The position numbers and the translations under genes were made by a program. Below, piece after piece: positions 16,051-26,518 of a stretch of 64,000 nt of DNA. The notes under the pieces were generated by a model that saw only the letters and a program-made list of their open reading frames with translations, ran no database searches and was not told the DNA's origin. Position 1 is the stretch's first letter, and each line of letters begins with the position of its first letter. The stretch spans positions 248,001 to 312,000 of the forward strand of contig JAXHLO010000035.1 of assembly GCA_034522075.1 (NCBI GenBank), read 5' to 3'. This DNA comes from UBA7803 sp034522075 (GTDB lineage: Bacteria; Pseudomonadota; Gammaproteobacteria; Pseudomonadales; Azotimanducaceae).

Positions 16051-19000
16051 ATGTATCGATCCATGCTGCGCCGTGGTGTGCCCATTGTGGCCGCCGCACT
16101 CGTACTGCCTTATGCCGCACCGCCTGCGGATGCCGCCGAAGAACCACGCCGACGTATCGAAGAGGTGATCGTCACCGCCGAGCGGCGGGAAGCGAGCATC
16201 CAGGACACGTCCATTTCCATTACGGCGTTCACGGCGGAGTTCCTCGACGACTTCGGCATCCGTAATCAGGAAGACCTGCAGAACTACATACCCGCCACCA
16301 CCATTCAGCCCTACGACTCCACGGTTCGCGGTGTCGGCCGGAACTTCCGGGCGCTGGGCGGCGACCCGGGCGTATCGACCTATGCCAACGGCATCTATTC
16401 GGAAGACCTGCTGGCCATCACGGCTGCCACGTTCTTCGACGTCGAGCGCATCGAGGTGTTGCGCGGCCCGCAGGGCACCCTGTACGGACGCAACGCGGTC
16501 GGTGGCGCATTCAACATCCAGTACAAAGAGCCCACCTACGAACCCGAAGGGATCATCAAGGCAGTCGCCGGCAACTTCGGCTCCAACGAGATCTACGGCG
16601 CCATCTCCGGGCCTCTCGTGCAGGACAAGCTGGCCGGCCGGCTGACCTATGCCTACCGCGACCGCGACGGCGTTATCGACGACATCGGCCCGGGTTCGGA
16701 CATCGACTCGCTGGGCACCGACAGCATTGCCGGTCAGCTCAAGTGGAACGCCACCGACACCATCGAGATGAATATTCGGGTCAACCATCTGCAAATCGAC
16801 CGAATCATGGGCGGCGCCAACGGCGGCGGCCAGGTGGTGTTGAACGAAGCCGGCCAACCCAGCCGGGTCACCGATGCGCTGGTGCCGGGCTGGCGCCGTG
16901 TCGAAGAAGGCAACACCAACCCTGCCAACTTCTTCGACAGCAGCTTCGATGGCGGCAGCGAAGCCAGGACATTCACCGACCCCAATACCGGCGAGCAGGT
17001 GCTGGCACGGCGCAACCGGGCCGGCATCGACTACGGCGATTTCGACGGTTTCCAGAACGCCGCCGCATCGCTGGACGGCTTCAATGAATCGAGCCAGGCA
17101 TCCATCGACGCGCTGAACAACTGTGTGTTCCCCGGCAGCATCGACGGCGACGACGTCTGTGTAGCCACCAACGGTGCCAACGAAGAAGACTTCGAGCTCG
17201 ACGGCGTGCAGTACAACGTGAGCTGGGACGTCACCGACCGCTTTCAGCTCAAGTACCTGTTCGGCTGGCACGACTATTCCTATCAGCGGGTCACCGAAGA
17301 CGACAACACCGCCAGTCCGTTCCAGGACCGGCAGTTCTACGTCAATCACGAGATGACCTACAGCTCTCACGAGCTGCAGGCGTTCTACGAGATCGGCGAT
17401 AGCTGGTCGTTTACCTCCGGGTTGTTCTCCTACCGGGCCAAGATCGATCAGCGCGGCGACTATTCTCCTACGGTGGGCGGTGATCGCTACCGCAACCCCT
17501 ACCAGGACAATGCGCACTGTCGCCGGAAGCCGCCTTGATCGCGGCGGGCGGCGTCCAGGCCGTAGCCGACGCCATTACGGGCTTGCCAGCTTCGCTCCTG
17601 GCATTCGAGGACAGGCCCATGGTCAACCTGTTCAGCGCCCGGGAAGCCTGCCAGGTCGAAACTCCTGCCCAGCCTGCCAACGCAACTTCGCACCCAGTTC
17701 ACGAACGAAGAGCTCGAATAACTCGCCGAGACCAATCCCGAATTTCAAAATGAGGACGGTGACCCATTCGCAGACGACAATCTGCAGACCTCCGCCTGGA
17801 TGGGCGACGACGGCAGCGACCCGCGTCTCGACGTGGTACACGGGCCGAACACGGAAGCCAGCGACCTGCTCTATGCCACGCAGACCAAGCGCGACGCCTT
17901 TGCGGCCTATACCCAGGCGGTCTGGGACATCAACCCCACCTTCAGCCTGACCCTGGGGGCGCGTTACGCCGAAGACGAAATCACCGCAGAAGAGAATCTC
18001 TGGCGCTACTCGGAAGCAGCCGGCTGACGCCACCGAATCAGGAACGGGGCTTCCTGGGCCTGTACGGCGGGCTGGCCGCAGTGAACATCGTCAACGGCGG
18101 CATCGTCCAGGACGCCGACGGCAACTGGGTGCCGACGCCCCAGAGCCACCAACGGCGGCATTCCCTTCGCGCTGTCGGTCTACCGGCCGTTCAAACGCAC
18201 AGACACTGAGTGGGGCTGGCGGGTAAACCTCGATCACCACATCACCGATGATGTCATGTTGTACTACTCGGCAACCAAAGGGCATCGGTCCGGCGGCTAC
18301 AACCTGGTGTTCTTCAGCAGCACCCCCACCTATGATCCCGAGGAGCTGATCAACTACGAAGTGGGCATGAAGTCCGCCTGGTTCGACGGCACCTTGCAGC
18401 TCAACGGCTCTGCCTACTACTACGACTACGAGAACATCCATACCGTCGTACAGGAAGTGACTTCACTGGGCGGTGCCAGCAACAGTGTGCTGACGGTGCC
18501 CGGCGCCGAGGTGACCGGTGTCGAGATTGAGGGCACCTGGCTGGCCTCCGACAACCTGACCATTGGCGGCAACTTCAGCTATACCCCCAGCGAGTACACC
18601 GAGTCGCTGCTGGCCAGCGACCTGGCCGGCTTCGACCGCCCGAACTCGATATTTCCTGAGCAGCAGGATCTGTTGCGGGACATCAAGGGCAATCAGCTCA
18701 TTCAGGTGCCGGAAGTGAAATCCACCCTGTGGGGCAGCTACCGCTTCAACCTGCCCGGCGGTTCGTCACTGGACTTCATGGCAAGCTGGGCCTACACGGA
18801 CGAAGTGTTCTACTCGCCCTTCGAGAGCGACACCGAGAAAGCCGACGGCTACGAGCGGGTCGATACCCGGGCCACCTGGACCAGTGCCGATCAGAAGATC
18901 GGCGTCAGCGCCTTCGTCAACAACGTGTTCGACGAGGTGGGCGTGCTGCAGGTGCTCCGCGAGGACGAGGCCGAGTTCTTCCGCCGCACGGCAGGCACCA

Positions 19001-19053
19001 CGGTGCCCCGTCATTACGGCGTGGAAGTCAGCTACAAGCTGGGCAACTACTAA
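16051..19053 (+). pseudogene. TonB-dependent receptor, disrupted by frameshifts and a stop
   Basis: Outer-membrane receptor for an unknown siderophore, vitamin or glycan. ATG 16051 follows GGGGAGGAG; signal peptide to about residue 29; TonB box EEVIVTAER; plug with VERIEVLRGPQGTLYGRNAVGG; barrel ending GVEVSYKLGNY. The frame breaks near 17505-17520 (-1), 17648-17656 (+1), carries TAA at 17719-17721 where CAA would fit, breaks near 18020-18025 (-1) and again near 18140-18148 (+1). Homologous protein is readable on both sides of every break, so this is one gene of about 1000 codons. Either decayed or affected by sequencing errors. Confidence 0.85.
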
Positions 19054-19082
19054 CCATAAAGCATCGCCATTGGCGAACTGAA

Positions 19083-19109
19083 CGGGGCGCTGCGGCGCCC
19101 CGTTTTTTT
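19083..19109 (+). terminator. Rho-independent terminator
   Basis: Stem CGGGGCGC (19083-19090) pairs with GCGCCCCG (19095-19102) over a TGCG loop, followed by seven T residues (19103-19109). It sits 30 bases after the receptor stop and is the clearest intrinsic terminator in the window. Confidence 0.92.
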
Positions 19110-19167
19110 GCCCGCATATGACCCCCGCCGCTGGATTGCGGCAGCCGCCCTTGCCATAGTACGCGTC

Positions 19168-19942
19168 ATGCGCATCGCCACCTGGAACATCAACGGCCTG
19201 CGGGCCCGCCTCGACTATCTGTGCCTGTGGCTGGAGCAACGCCGCCCCGACATCGTCGGCCTGCAGGAACTGAAGACCCGGGACGACGCCTTCCCCTACG
19301 ACACGTTCGAAGCGCTCGGCTACCACGCCCTGGTCCACGGCGAGAAGGCCTGGAACGGTGTGGCCATCCTGTCCCGGGAACCTGCCGAGCTGTTGCATCA
19401 GGGACTCGCCGGCCAGGAAGACTTCGGCTCCCGGCTGCTGTCGGCACGTGTCGGCTCACTGGTTGTCGAGACCGTGTACTGCCCCAACGGCAAGACCCTC
19501 GACCACGACGACTTTCCGCGCAAGCTGGCCTGGTTCGATGCCCTGCTGGAACATTGGCGCACCCACCATGATCCGGACGGGCAGGTGGTGCTGTGCGGCG
19601 ACTTCAACATCGTCCCGCAGGCTCTGGACAGCTGGCGCGGCGAAGCCGGCGACGGCACGTCTGTTTCACACCGAGGAAGAGCGCCGCCGCTTCGACGCCT
19701 TGCTGGCCCTGGGGCTGCACGATCTGTATCGGCAGGCGAGGCCCGGCGATGAGGCGTTTTCCTGGTGGGACTACCGGGGCGGCTCCTTTCACCGCGGGCA
19801 CGGTCTGCGCATCGATCTGCTGCTCGGCACCGACGCCGTGTGTCAGCGTTTGAGTGACGCGGTCATCGACCGGGACTTCCGCAAGAAGCAGGACGGCCTG
19901 ACCGCATCGGATCACGCCCCGGTCTATGTCGACCTGAGTTGA
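19168..19942 (+). pseudogene. xth: Exodeoxyribonuclease III (Xth family), frameshifted
   Basis: AP endonuclease / 3'-5' exonuclease for base excision repair. Upstream frame: MRIATWNINGLRAR, VGLQELK, GVAILSR, CGDFNIVPQ; downstream frame: LFHTEEERRRF, SWWDYRGG, LRIDLLL, and catalytic SDHAP. The two join if one T near 19660 is removed (GTLFHTEEE), giving about 257 codons, normal for the family. No Shine-Dalgarno; a CATAGT box ends 7 bases before the ATG. A second xth gene at 34700 is intact. A sequencing indel is as likely as a real mutation. Confidence 0.85.
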
Positions 19943-19946
19943 CGGC

Positions 19947-21371
19947 TCAGTCCGCTGCCGGCGCCGCGGCAGGCAGCCAGCGGCCGCGGGTCAGGACGCC
20001 ATGGATGCGCCGGGTATTGTCGATATCCGCCAGCGGGTCGGCGTCGAGCAACACGAGGTCCGCCGCCTGCCCCGCGGCAATGCGGCCCATTTCACCCTGC
20101 AGCCCGAAGAAACGCGCCGGCGCCAGGGTGGCGGCCTCCAGGGCCTGCATCGGCGTGAGGCCGCTCTGCACCAGCAAAGCCAGTTCCGTGTGCAGGCTGT
20201 AGCCGGGTATGGCCAGGGTGATCGGGGTATCCGTGCCGGCACCCAGCGGCACGTCCGCCTCGTGCATCCGTCCGGTCAGGAACAGACTCCATTCGGCGAA
20301 GGTGGTATCCGCCTGCGCGGCCTGTGCCCGGTGCGCTTCCACCTCCCCGGCCCAGCGTTGGGCCACCGCTGACGGCAAACGGCTGAGAGCCTGTGACCAG
20401 TCCGGCCGCTCATAGGGCCGCGCCAGATCGAAGGCATTGAGCCGCAGGGTGGGCACCTGGGTGGTCTGCCCCAGAGTGCCCAGCACACTGTCACAACGGG
20501 TCTCGTCATAGGCTGCAATGGCGGGCAGGCGCTGGTTGCTGTGAATCTGCGAGCGCAGCGGGTAGCCGCGGTCCCCATCGAATTCGGCAATGCGCTGCCG
20601 GCGGGCATCGAGCAGCGCCTGCCAGTTCCCCGCGCAGGCCAGCTCCACGTTGCGCAGATGCTCCATGGAATCCACCCGGGGACCCGCCTGATCCGCGGTC
20701 ATGGTCAACGGCACATGGGCGGCTATGGGCAAGCCGTGCTTGCGTGCGGCAGCCACCAAGGCCTCGAATACGTCCGGCGTAACCAGTTCATAGATCTTGA
20801 TGAAGTCAGCGCCGGCGCTGACCAGCTCCGCTACGGTGGGGTCTGCATCGGCCGGTGCAACCACCGCCGTTCCCAGAGGCGGACGGCCCGGGTCGCCGCC
20901 GTCGTAGACTACGAGCTCGCCGTCGAGCAGCGGCCCGGAGAAGAAGATCCGCGGGGCGGGATCAGCGCCCGTCTCGAGGCGGGAGCGCAACGCGGCCAGC
21001 TTTTCCACGTTGCCGCCGGTATCACGCACGCTGGTGATGCCGTGGGCAAGAAACAGCTCCGCCATGGCCTCGGTGAGGGATTCATCGTAGAGAAAGTGCA
21101 CGTGCATGTCCCACAGCCCCGGAATCAGGTAGCGGCCGCGGCCGTCGATCACCCGATCCGCCGAGGGTGCCGGCGCTGCCATCGGGGCAACCGAGACGAT
21201 CTGCTCACCGCTGACCACCACCCGCTGGTCCTCGCGCACGCCCCCGGCGGCGTCGATCACGGTGACATGCTCGAATGCCAGATCGGCGCCCGGCGGCGGC
21301 TCGGCACAGGCACCGGCCAGCAGTACGGCGGCGGCCAAACAGCCGCGACGGATCCAATTGGTGAGATTCAT
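19947..21371 (-). CDS. Exported amidohydrolase family lipoprotein
   Basis: 474 aa. Metal-dependent hydrolase of the imidazolonepropionase/prolidase-like amidohydrolase group; substrate unknown. Signal peptide with lipobox LLAGAC (Cys about residue 21). Metal and catalytic motifs in order: DMHVHFL, a Lys in FIKIYE (possible carbamylated bridge), IAAHV, DSMEHL, and GAGTDTP near the C-terminus. Start 21371 is favoured by AGGGGAGCAGGG upstream and by the signal peptide; the frame extends to 21464 without homology. Converges on the Xth gene with a 4-base gap. Confidence 0.85.
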   Translation of the reverse strand: MNLTNWIRRGCLAAAVLLAGACAEPPPGADLAFEHVTVIDAAGGVREDQRVVVSGEQIVSVAPMAAPAPSADRVIDGRGRYLIPGLWDMHVHFLYDESLTEAMAELFLAHGITSVRDTGGNVEKLAALRSRLETGADPAPRIFFSGPLLDGELVVYDGGDPGRPPLGTAVVAPADADPTVAELVSAGADFIKIYELVTPDVFEALVAAARKHGLPIAAHVPLTMTADQAGPRVDSMEHLRNVELACAGNWQALLDARRQRIAEFDGDRGYPLRSQIHSNQRLPAIAAYDETRCDSVLGTLGQTTQVPTLRLNAFDLARPYERPDWSQALSRLPSAVAQRWAGEVEAHRAQAAQADTTFAEWSLFLTGRMHEADVPLGAGTDTPITLAIPGYSLHTELALLVQSGLTPMQALEAATLAPARFFGLQGEMGRIAAGQAADLVLLDADPLADIDNTRRIHGVLTRGRWLPAAAPAAD

Positions 21372-21451
21372 CCCTGCTCCCCTCGCTTGCACAGACCCAT
21401 TGTCACGCCGCATATTGGCGAGCACAACGCCGCTCGCGGAGGAGGGAAGCC

Positions 21452-22480
21452 ATGCCGCAATCAACGCGCCGCCGGGGCGGGCAGTGGATCATGCTGCTTC
21501 TGGCCATGAATGCCGCCGTGTCCCTGGCAGCCGAGCCCCCGGCTGAAGCGCCGGCGGACTGGGTAGCCACGGCCATCGACTACAGCAACATACCCTACCC
21601 CTATCCGGTGGAATACCTGCCCCTGCGCCTGTTCGGCCGCGATCTGCGCATGGCCTACATGGACGTGGCACCCTGCGGCCCGCCCAATGGGCGCACGGTG
21701 GTGCTGTTCCACGGCATGAACTTCTTTGCCGCCGCCTACGCAACCACCATCGACGCTCTGCGGGAGGCCGGCTTCCGGGTGCTGGCCGTCGACCGCCTGG
21801 GTTTCGGCCGTTCATCGAAGCCGCTGGTGCACTACAACCTGCATATGCCGGCGCACAATACCCGCGCCCTGCTGGACGCATTGGATGTCGACCGGGCCGC
21901 CATCGTCGGTCATTCCATGGGCGGCATGGTGGCCACCCGCTTTGCCGCTACCTACCCGGAGCTGACCAGCCATGTGGTGATGGTGAACCAGATCGGCCTG
22001 ACCGACCTGCGCCGCAGCCGCCCCTGGCGCGATCCGGAAGACGTCTACCGCGACGTGCTGGAAACCGGCTACCAGGACGTGCTGGCCGGCCACCGCCGCT
22101 ATTACCCGGCCGGCTGGCGCGACGAATACCTCGAGTGGGTGAAGATTCAATACGGCCTGACCCTGGGCGGCGACTGGCCGCGCATGGCGCGGGTGCGCGC
22201 CGCGCAGATACAGATTCTCTATGAGGATCCGGTGGTCTATGAATGGCAGCACATCGACAGCAAGGCCCTGGTGATCGGCGGTGCCGAAGACCGTCTTACC
22301 GCCGACTACCCCGCCGAAGCCCGGCACGTGGCCGAATCCCTGCGGAACGCTGAGCTCGTCATCTACCCCGACGTCGGCCATGCGCCGGCTTTCGAGATTC
22401 CCGAGCGGTTTCACGCCGACCTGGTGCGTTTTCTGCGCTCGGACCCGGCAGAACCGGCCGATCAGAGCTGGCGGAACTGA
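21452..22480 (+). CDS. Alpha/beta hydrolase, exported
   Basis: 342 aa. Signal peptide ending near SLAAEPP (residue about 27), so probably periplasmic. Alpha/beta hydrolase fold with oxyanion motif FHGMNF, nucleophile elbow GHSMGG, acid in GGAEDRL and catalytic His in VGHAPAFE. No substrate can be assigned; esterase or haloalkane-type hydrolysis are options. GGAGGGAAGCC precedes the ATG. Divergent from the amidohydrolase gene. Confidence 0.85.
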   Translation: MPQSTRRRGGQWIMLLLAMNAAVSLAAEPPAEAPADWVATAIDYSNIPYPYPVEYLPLRLFGRDLRMAYMDVAPCGPPNGRTVVLFHGMNFFAAAYATTIDALREAGFRVLAVDRLGFGRSSKPLVHYNLHMPAHNTRALLDALDVDRAAIVGHSMGGMVATRFAATYPELTSHVVMVNQIGLTDLRRSRPWRDPEDVYRDVLETGYQDVLAGHRRYYPAGWRDEYLEWVKIQYGLTLGGDWPRMARVRAAQIQILYEDPVVYEWQHIDSKALVIGGAEDRLTADYPAEARHVAESLRNAELVIYPDVGHAPAFEIPERFHADLVRFLRSDPAEPADQSWRN

Positions 22481-22489
22481 GCGGGTGCC

Positions 22490-22948
22490 CTATTCCATAG
22501 CCAGTATCGTCCGCCACTGATCGTCGCTCACCGGCATGACCGACAGACGATTGCCCTTGCGCACCAGGGCCATGTCCTCGAGCGCCGGATTGTCCTTCAG
22601 CTCCGCCAGGCTGATGGTGCGTTTCAGCTTGCGCACGTACTGCACCTCCACCATCAGCCAGCGCGGGTTGTCCGGGTCGCTCTTGGGGTCATAGTGCGGG
22701 TCGTCCGGGTCGAAGGCCGTGTGGTCCGGATAGGCTTCGCGCACCACCCGGGCGATGCCGACGATGCCCGGCGTTTCGCAGTTGGAGTGATAGAAAAACA
22801 CCTCATCGCCCTTACGCATGCCGTCGCGCATGAAATTGCGCGCCTGATAGTTGCGCACGCCGTCCCAATGCTCGGTGCGCTTCGGGCGCCGGTACAGATC
22901 GTCGATGCTGAACTCTTCCGGCTCAGACTTCACCAGCCAGTAGGCCAT
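22490..22948 (-). CDS. EVE domain-containing protein
   Basis: 152 aa, MAYWLVKSEPEEFS start and WDGVRNYQARNFMRD are hallmarks of the EVE (PUA-like) family related to thymocyte nuclear protein 1. EVE domains recognise modified bases in DNA or RNA. The open frame continues far upstream across the next gene, but homology begins at this ATG. The quinone-reductase-like gene lies 8 bases upstream on the same strand. Confidence 0.9.
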   Translation of the reverse strand: MAYWLVKSEPEEFSIDDLYRRPKRTEHWDGVRNYQARNFMRDGMRKGDEVFFYHSNCETPGIVGIARVVREAYPDHTAFDPDDPHYDPKSDPDNPRWLMVEVQYVRKLKRTISLAELKDNPALEDMALVRKGNRLSVMPVSDDQWRTILAME

Positions 22949-22956
22949 GTCCCGTC

Positions 22957-24096
22957 CTACTTCTGCGGGTTGATCAGGTACTTGGCGCCGGTGGCCTGCG
23001 CGCCGTACTCGCCGATGGCGTCCAGGGTCAGCGCTTCCTCGAGTGATACCTCCCGGGAGTAGTGGCTGGCGAACGTGGTCTTGATTTCCGCCGCCACCCG
23101 CTCGCGCAGCTTCTGCGCTGCCTCCGGCCCGATCTTCGCGAGAAACGGCGGCAGCAGCCAGCCGCCCAGGCCCCAGGCCATGCCGAAGTTGCGGTTCAGA
23201 ATGGTCGGGCCACGGTCGAGACCGCCGTAGATGTAGACCTGCTTGTGCACGTCGGAGCCGTAGCGGCTGAATTCCTTGGCGTTGCGGTTGGCCGCAGCCT
23301 CCATGCAGCCGAGGATCTGCCCGGCCAGCTTGCCGCCGCCAATGGCATCGAACGCCAGCGTCGCCCCGGATTCCGCCAGCGCGTCGGTGAGATCGTCGAG
23401 AAACGTCTCGGCGTCGGAGTTCACTACGTACTTCGCGCCCAGATCCTCGAGCAGCTTCTGCTGTTCCGGGCGCCGCACGATGTTCACCAGATCGATGCCG
23501 TCTTCGCGGCACAGCTTGTTGAGCATCTGCCCCAGGTTGGAGGCTGCCGCCGTGTGCACCAGCGCCGTGTGCCCTTCCAGACGCATGGTCTCCACCATGC
23601 CCAGGGCCGTGAGGGGATTGACGAAGCACGAGGCGCCCTCACGCGGCGTGGTGCCTTCCGGCAGCGGCAGGCACTGAGCCGCTTTCACGCAGCGGTATTC
23701 GGCATACATGGCCCCGCCGAGTATGGCCACGGTCTTGCCCAGCAAACCCTGCGCAGCCTCAGAAGCGCCGGCCGCCACCACGACCCCGGCACCTTCGTTA
23801 CCCACGGGCATGGGCTTGTCCAGGCGCGCCTGCATGGCCGCCAGCGCGCCTTCGGGGACGGGGGCTGTCACCTCGGGCGCTTCGGCGGTACCGCCGGCGC
23901 TTGCCCGGGTCATGTCGGCGCCGCCGAACAGCAATCCCAGATCCGACGGGTTGATGGGCGTGGCCTCCACCCGCACCAGTACTTCATCGTCAGCCGGTTG
24001 CGGCACCGGGACGTCGGCCAGGGTGAGCACCAGGTTACCGTCGGCTTTCACCGTGGATTGCAGTTGCCGCATGTTTGATGGCACAGATTCGCTCAT
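22957..24096 (-). CDS. Zinc-binding (MDR) family dehydrogenase, quinone-reductase-like
   Basis: 379 aa. Medium-chain dehydrogenase/reductase with the GroES-like N-terminus (VRVEATPINPSDLGLL), VGNEGAGVVVAAG, and a Rossmann region (ALVHTAAASNLGQML). Catalytic zinc cysteines are not evident, so quinone or enoyl reductase activity is more likely than alcohol oxidation. AAGGAG stands 7 bases before ATG 24096; the frame extends upstream without homology. Confidence 0.82.
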   Translation of the reverse strand: MSESVPSNMRQLQSTVKADGNLVLTLADVPVPQPADDEVLVRVEATPINPSDLGLLFGGADMTRASAGGTAEAPEVTAPVPEGALAAMQARLDKPMPVGNEGAGVVVAAGASEAAQGLLGKTVAILGGAMYAEYRCVKAAQCLPLPEGTTPREGASCFVNPLTALGMVETMRLEGHTALVHTAAASNLGQMLNKLCREDGIDLVNIVRRPEQQKLLEDLGAKYVVNSDAETFLDDLTDALAESGATLAFDAIGGGKLAGQILGCMEAAANRNAKEFSRYGSDVHKQVYIYGGLDRGPTILNRNFGMAWGLGGWLLPPFLAKIGPEAAQKLRERVAAEIKTTFASHYSREVSLEEALTLDAIGEYGAQATGAKYLINPQK

Positions 24097-24149
24097 GGTC
24101 GCTCCTTTGGTAGCACAGGCACGGCACACCGGCCGCACCGATATCGATG

Positions 24150-24941
24150 TTACAGGTCGCTGAAGTCGGCTTCCCGGCGCTCGCGGAAGGCCCTCAGCGC
24201 CTCCCGGTTGGCAGGACCGCCGAGCAGCTTGGCAAAAGCTTCGTTCTCCCGCTCCCGGGCGGCGCGCACCGCCTCGAGCCGGGCCTCGAGGAGCAGTTTC
24301 TTGGTTGCTACCAGCGACGCCACCGGCATCTTCGCCATCTCGCCGGCCAGCGCCAGGGCCTCCGGCACCAGTTGCTCGTCGCTGCACTGGCGGCTGGCCA
24401 GGCCCCACTCCCGGGCTGTAGCGGCATCGATCCAGCGGCTGGTATAGATCAACTCGGCTGTCCGTTGCCAGCCGATCAGCGCCGGCAGCAGCAACGTGCT
24501 GCCGGCTTCCGCCGTCACGCCGAGACTGACGAAAGGCGCCCGCAGCCGGGCGGAATCCCCCACCAGGACCACATCGCAGTGGGGCAGCAGAGTTACCCCG
24601 ATGCCCACCGCGATGCCGTTCACCGCCGCGATCAACGGTTTCGGAAACGCCTCTACAGTGGCGATGAAGGAAGGGAAGCCATGGGGCTGGCCGTCGTCGT
24701 ACTGAGGCGGGTCGGCCAGTTCGCCCAGATCCGTGCCGGCCGAGAAGCCGCGGCCGCGCCCGGTGATGACCACCGCGGCAATGTCGCTGCGCCCGGCGGC
24801 ATCGTCGAGGGCGTCGCGCACGGCATCATAGAGTTCGTCGTTGTAGGCATTCAGCGCCTCTTCGCGGGTCAGCGTCAGCAGCCGCACCCGGCCCTGATCG
24901 GCCACATCGAGCACACCGCGGGTGTCGATGCTGTTGCTCAT
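24150..24941 (-). CDS. Enoyl-CoA hydratase/isomerase family protein
   Basis: 263 aa. Crotonase fold acting on acyl-CoA thioesters. Oxyanion-hole segments are ITGRGRGFSAGTDL and NGIAVGIGVTLLPHCD. The position usually holding the first catalytic Glu reads near LGVTAEAGST, so hydratase versus isomerase activity is open. Start 24941 overlaps the stop of the upstream VOC-like gene by four bases. Confidence 0.88.
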   Translation of the reverse strand: MSNSIDTRGVLDVADQGRVRLLTLTREEALNAYNDELYDAVRDALDDAAGRSDIAAVVITGRGRGFSAGTDLGELADPPQYDDGQPHGFPSFIATVEAFPKPLIAAVNGIAVGIGVTLLPHCDVVLVGDSARLRAPFVSLGVTAEAGSTLLLPALIGWQRTAELIYTSRWIDAATAREWGLASRQCSDEQLVPEALALAGEMAKMPVASLVATKKLLLEARLEAVRAARERENEAFAKLLGGPANREALRAFRERREADFSDL

Positions 24942-25801
24942 GATGCCTGCTCCACCCGCTCGGGATGACCGGACCAGGTCCACGCGTAGGTGCGCCGCGA
25001 CAGACCCAGCATCATGCCGCCCAGGGTGCGCGGATGCAGGAACACGGTATGTGCCCCCAGGGAATCGCGGCGCCCGGCCGCGGGTACCGCGGTATGCCCG
25101 GCCCCCGCCTCCAGCGCCCGGCGCTCGATCTCGGCTAAGTTGCCGGACTCGGCGAAGGCCATGTACAGACCGCCGCCGATACGCTGAAAGAAACGGTGCA
25201 TGGTGGTGTCCGGACGGTCCGGCGTGATCATCTCCAGGCGATCGAGACGATCCGGATGGAACAGGGTCAGGGTGCCCCGATAGCCGTAGTCGGCGGAGTC
25301 AATGGGCTGAAAGGCGGCCGCGTCGAGCCCCAGCAGATCGGCCGCCCGACCGGTTTCCGCCGCAGCATCGTCCACCAGGTCGGTGAGCTCGTAGAAAGTG
25401 TCTATCAGACCCACCGGCGGTTGCGGATCGTGCCGGTCGATGATCACCCGCAGCCCCTGAATGCCGCTGGCGGCCTCGTCCACAATCAGCCGCTCTCCGT
25501 CCCACAGGGGATTGATACCGCGGGCATCCAGGTGTTCGGCAAAGGTGCCCGGGTCTGCGGTGGTAAAGCCGCCGGCGAACAGGTGCGGCCCTCGGGCCGC
25601 CAGAGCCTCGGCAACAATGCCGTCGCCGTCCGGGGTCAGCACCTCCACCCGGCCGTCGCCCAGGCGCCAGTAGTGGGCACGGGCGCCCAGTGCCGGGCGC
25701 CGCGACGATCCCGCGGGCGCGGCATCGAGCAAAGACTCGAAAGCGCGGCCCGGTGCCGCGTCCTCAGCGACCAGCACCACCCTGTCCATGGCTTCCAGCA
25801 T
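24938..25801 (-). CDS. VOC (glyoxalase-like) superfamily protein
   Basis: 287 aa. Two VOC-like halves: MDRVVLVAEDAAPGRAFESLL ... and a second half with FYELTDLVDDA, FHPDRLDRLEMI and HTVFLHPRTLGGMML. Function unknown. Start 25801 chosen because GGGAGGGAG lies just upstream; an upstream in-frame start at 25831 lacks one. Translationally coupled to the enoyl-CoA hydratase gene, which suggests a shared catabolic path. Confidence 0.65.
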   Translation of the reverse strand: MLEAMDRVVLVAEDAAPGRAFESLLDAAPAGSSRRPALGARAHYWRLGDGRVEVLTPDGDGIVAEALAARGPHLFAGGFTTADPGTFAEHLDARGINPLWDGERLIVDEAASGIQGLRVIIDRHDPQPPVGLIDTFYELTDLVDDAAAETGRAADLLGLDAAAFQPIDSADYGYRGTLTLFHPDRLDRLEMITPDRPDTTMHRFFQRIGGGLYMAFAESGNLAEIERRALEAGAGHTAVPAAGRRDSLGAHTVFLHPRTLGGMMLGLSRRTYAWTWSGHPERVEQAS

Positions 25802-25873
25802 CTGGCTCCCTCCCGTGTGGCTGTACGGCAACGCGCCAGTGTAACGCGTCGCCCGCGCTGTTGCTGCCGCTGG

Positions 25874-25881
25874 GGTAAACT
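25874..25881 (+). promoter_or_regulatory. Candidate extended -10 element (GGTAAACT)
   Basis: GGTAAACT 28 bases before the GNAT start, followed by an ACGAGGAG ribosome site. The same octamer occurs at 34402-34409 and 47551-47558 next to gene starts, and GGTAGAAT stands at 30471-30478. Likely sigma-70 -10 region. Confidence 0.4.
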
Positions 25882-25908
25882 CGCCGCGTCAAACGAGGAG
25901 CAACACCC

Positions 25909-26518
25909 ATGCAACAGCCCGCGCCGGTTACCCTGGAAGCCAACGGCATCCGCCTGGAACCCATGGCCCTGGAACACGTGCCGGCCCTGCAGGCCGCTGC
26001 CGAGGACGGCCGCCTGTGGGAGTTGTGGTTCACCAGTGTGCCCGGCGGCCGCGGCACCCAATCCACCGAAGATTACGTGGCGGCTGCTCTGGCCGGCCAG
26101 GAAGCCGGGACCATGCTGCCCTGGGTGGTGCGCGACATGGCATCTGACACGGTCATCGGCAGCACGCGCTACCACGATATCGTGTCGGCCGCCGAGCCGC
26201 GTGGAAATCGGCTACACCTGGTACGCGGCAAGCTGGCAGCGCAGCCACGTCAATACCACCTGCAAACTGCTGGCCTTCCAGCACGCCTTCGAAACGCTGG
26301 GCTGCCAGGTGGTGGGGCTGCGCACGGACAACTTCAACTTCCGCTCACAGCATGCCATCGAGGCACTCGGCGCGCACAAAGACGGGGTGATCCGGCACAA
26401 CGCACCGCGCCCGGACGGCAGTGTGCGCGACACGGTCATGTACAGCGTTCTGGCCGGCGAGTGGCCGGGGGTGAAACGCCACCTCGAGTTCCGCCTCGCG
26501 CGTCATGCCCGGGTATAG
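25909..26518 (+). pseudogene. GNAT family N-acetyltransferase, frameshifted
   Basis: RimJ/RimL-like acetyltransferase. First frame: MQQPAPVTLEANGIRLEPM through IGSTRYHDIVSAAEP; second frame: VEIGYTWYAASWQRSHVNT, CQVVGLRTDNFNFRSQHAIE and MYSVLAGEWPGVK. The halves fuse if one base is removed near 26197-26200, giving about 202 aa, normal for the family. The acetyl-CoA site would fall around QRSHVNT. Its end overlaps the convergent YbhB gene by 16 bases. Confidence 0.8.

Noticed and set aside
15970..17517. 515-codon antisense frame opposite the TonB receptor
   Set aside because: No domain features; the receptor frame has signal peptide, TonB box and plug motifs.
16051..19053. Programmed ribosomal frameshifting in the TonB receptor
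   Set aside because: Four shifts plus a stop, without slippery heptamers or pseudoknots that I can see, fit errors or decay better.
22490..23629. EVE protein with a long N-terminal extension
   Set aside because: The extension is an out-of-frame reading of the neighbouring dehydrogenase gene; the EVE fold starts at 22948.
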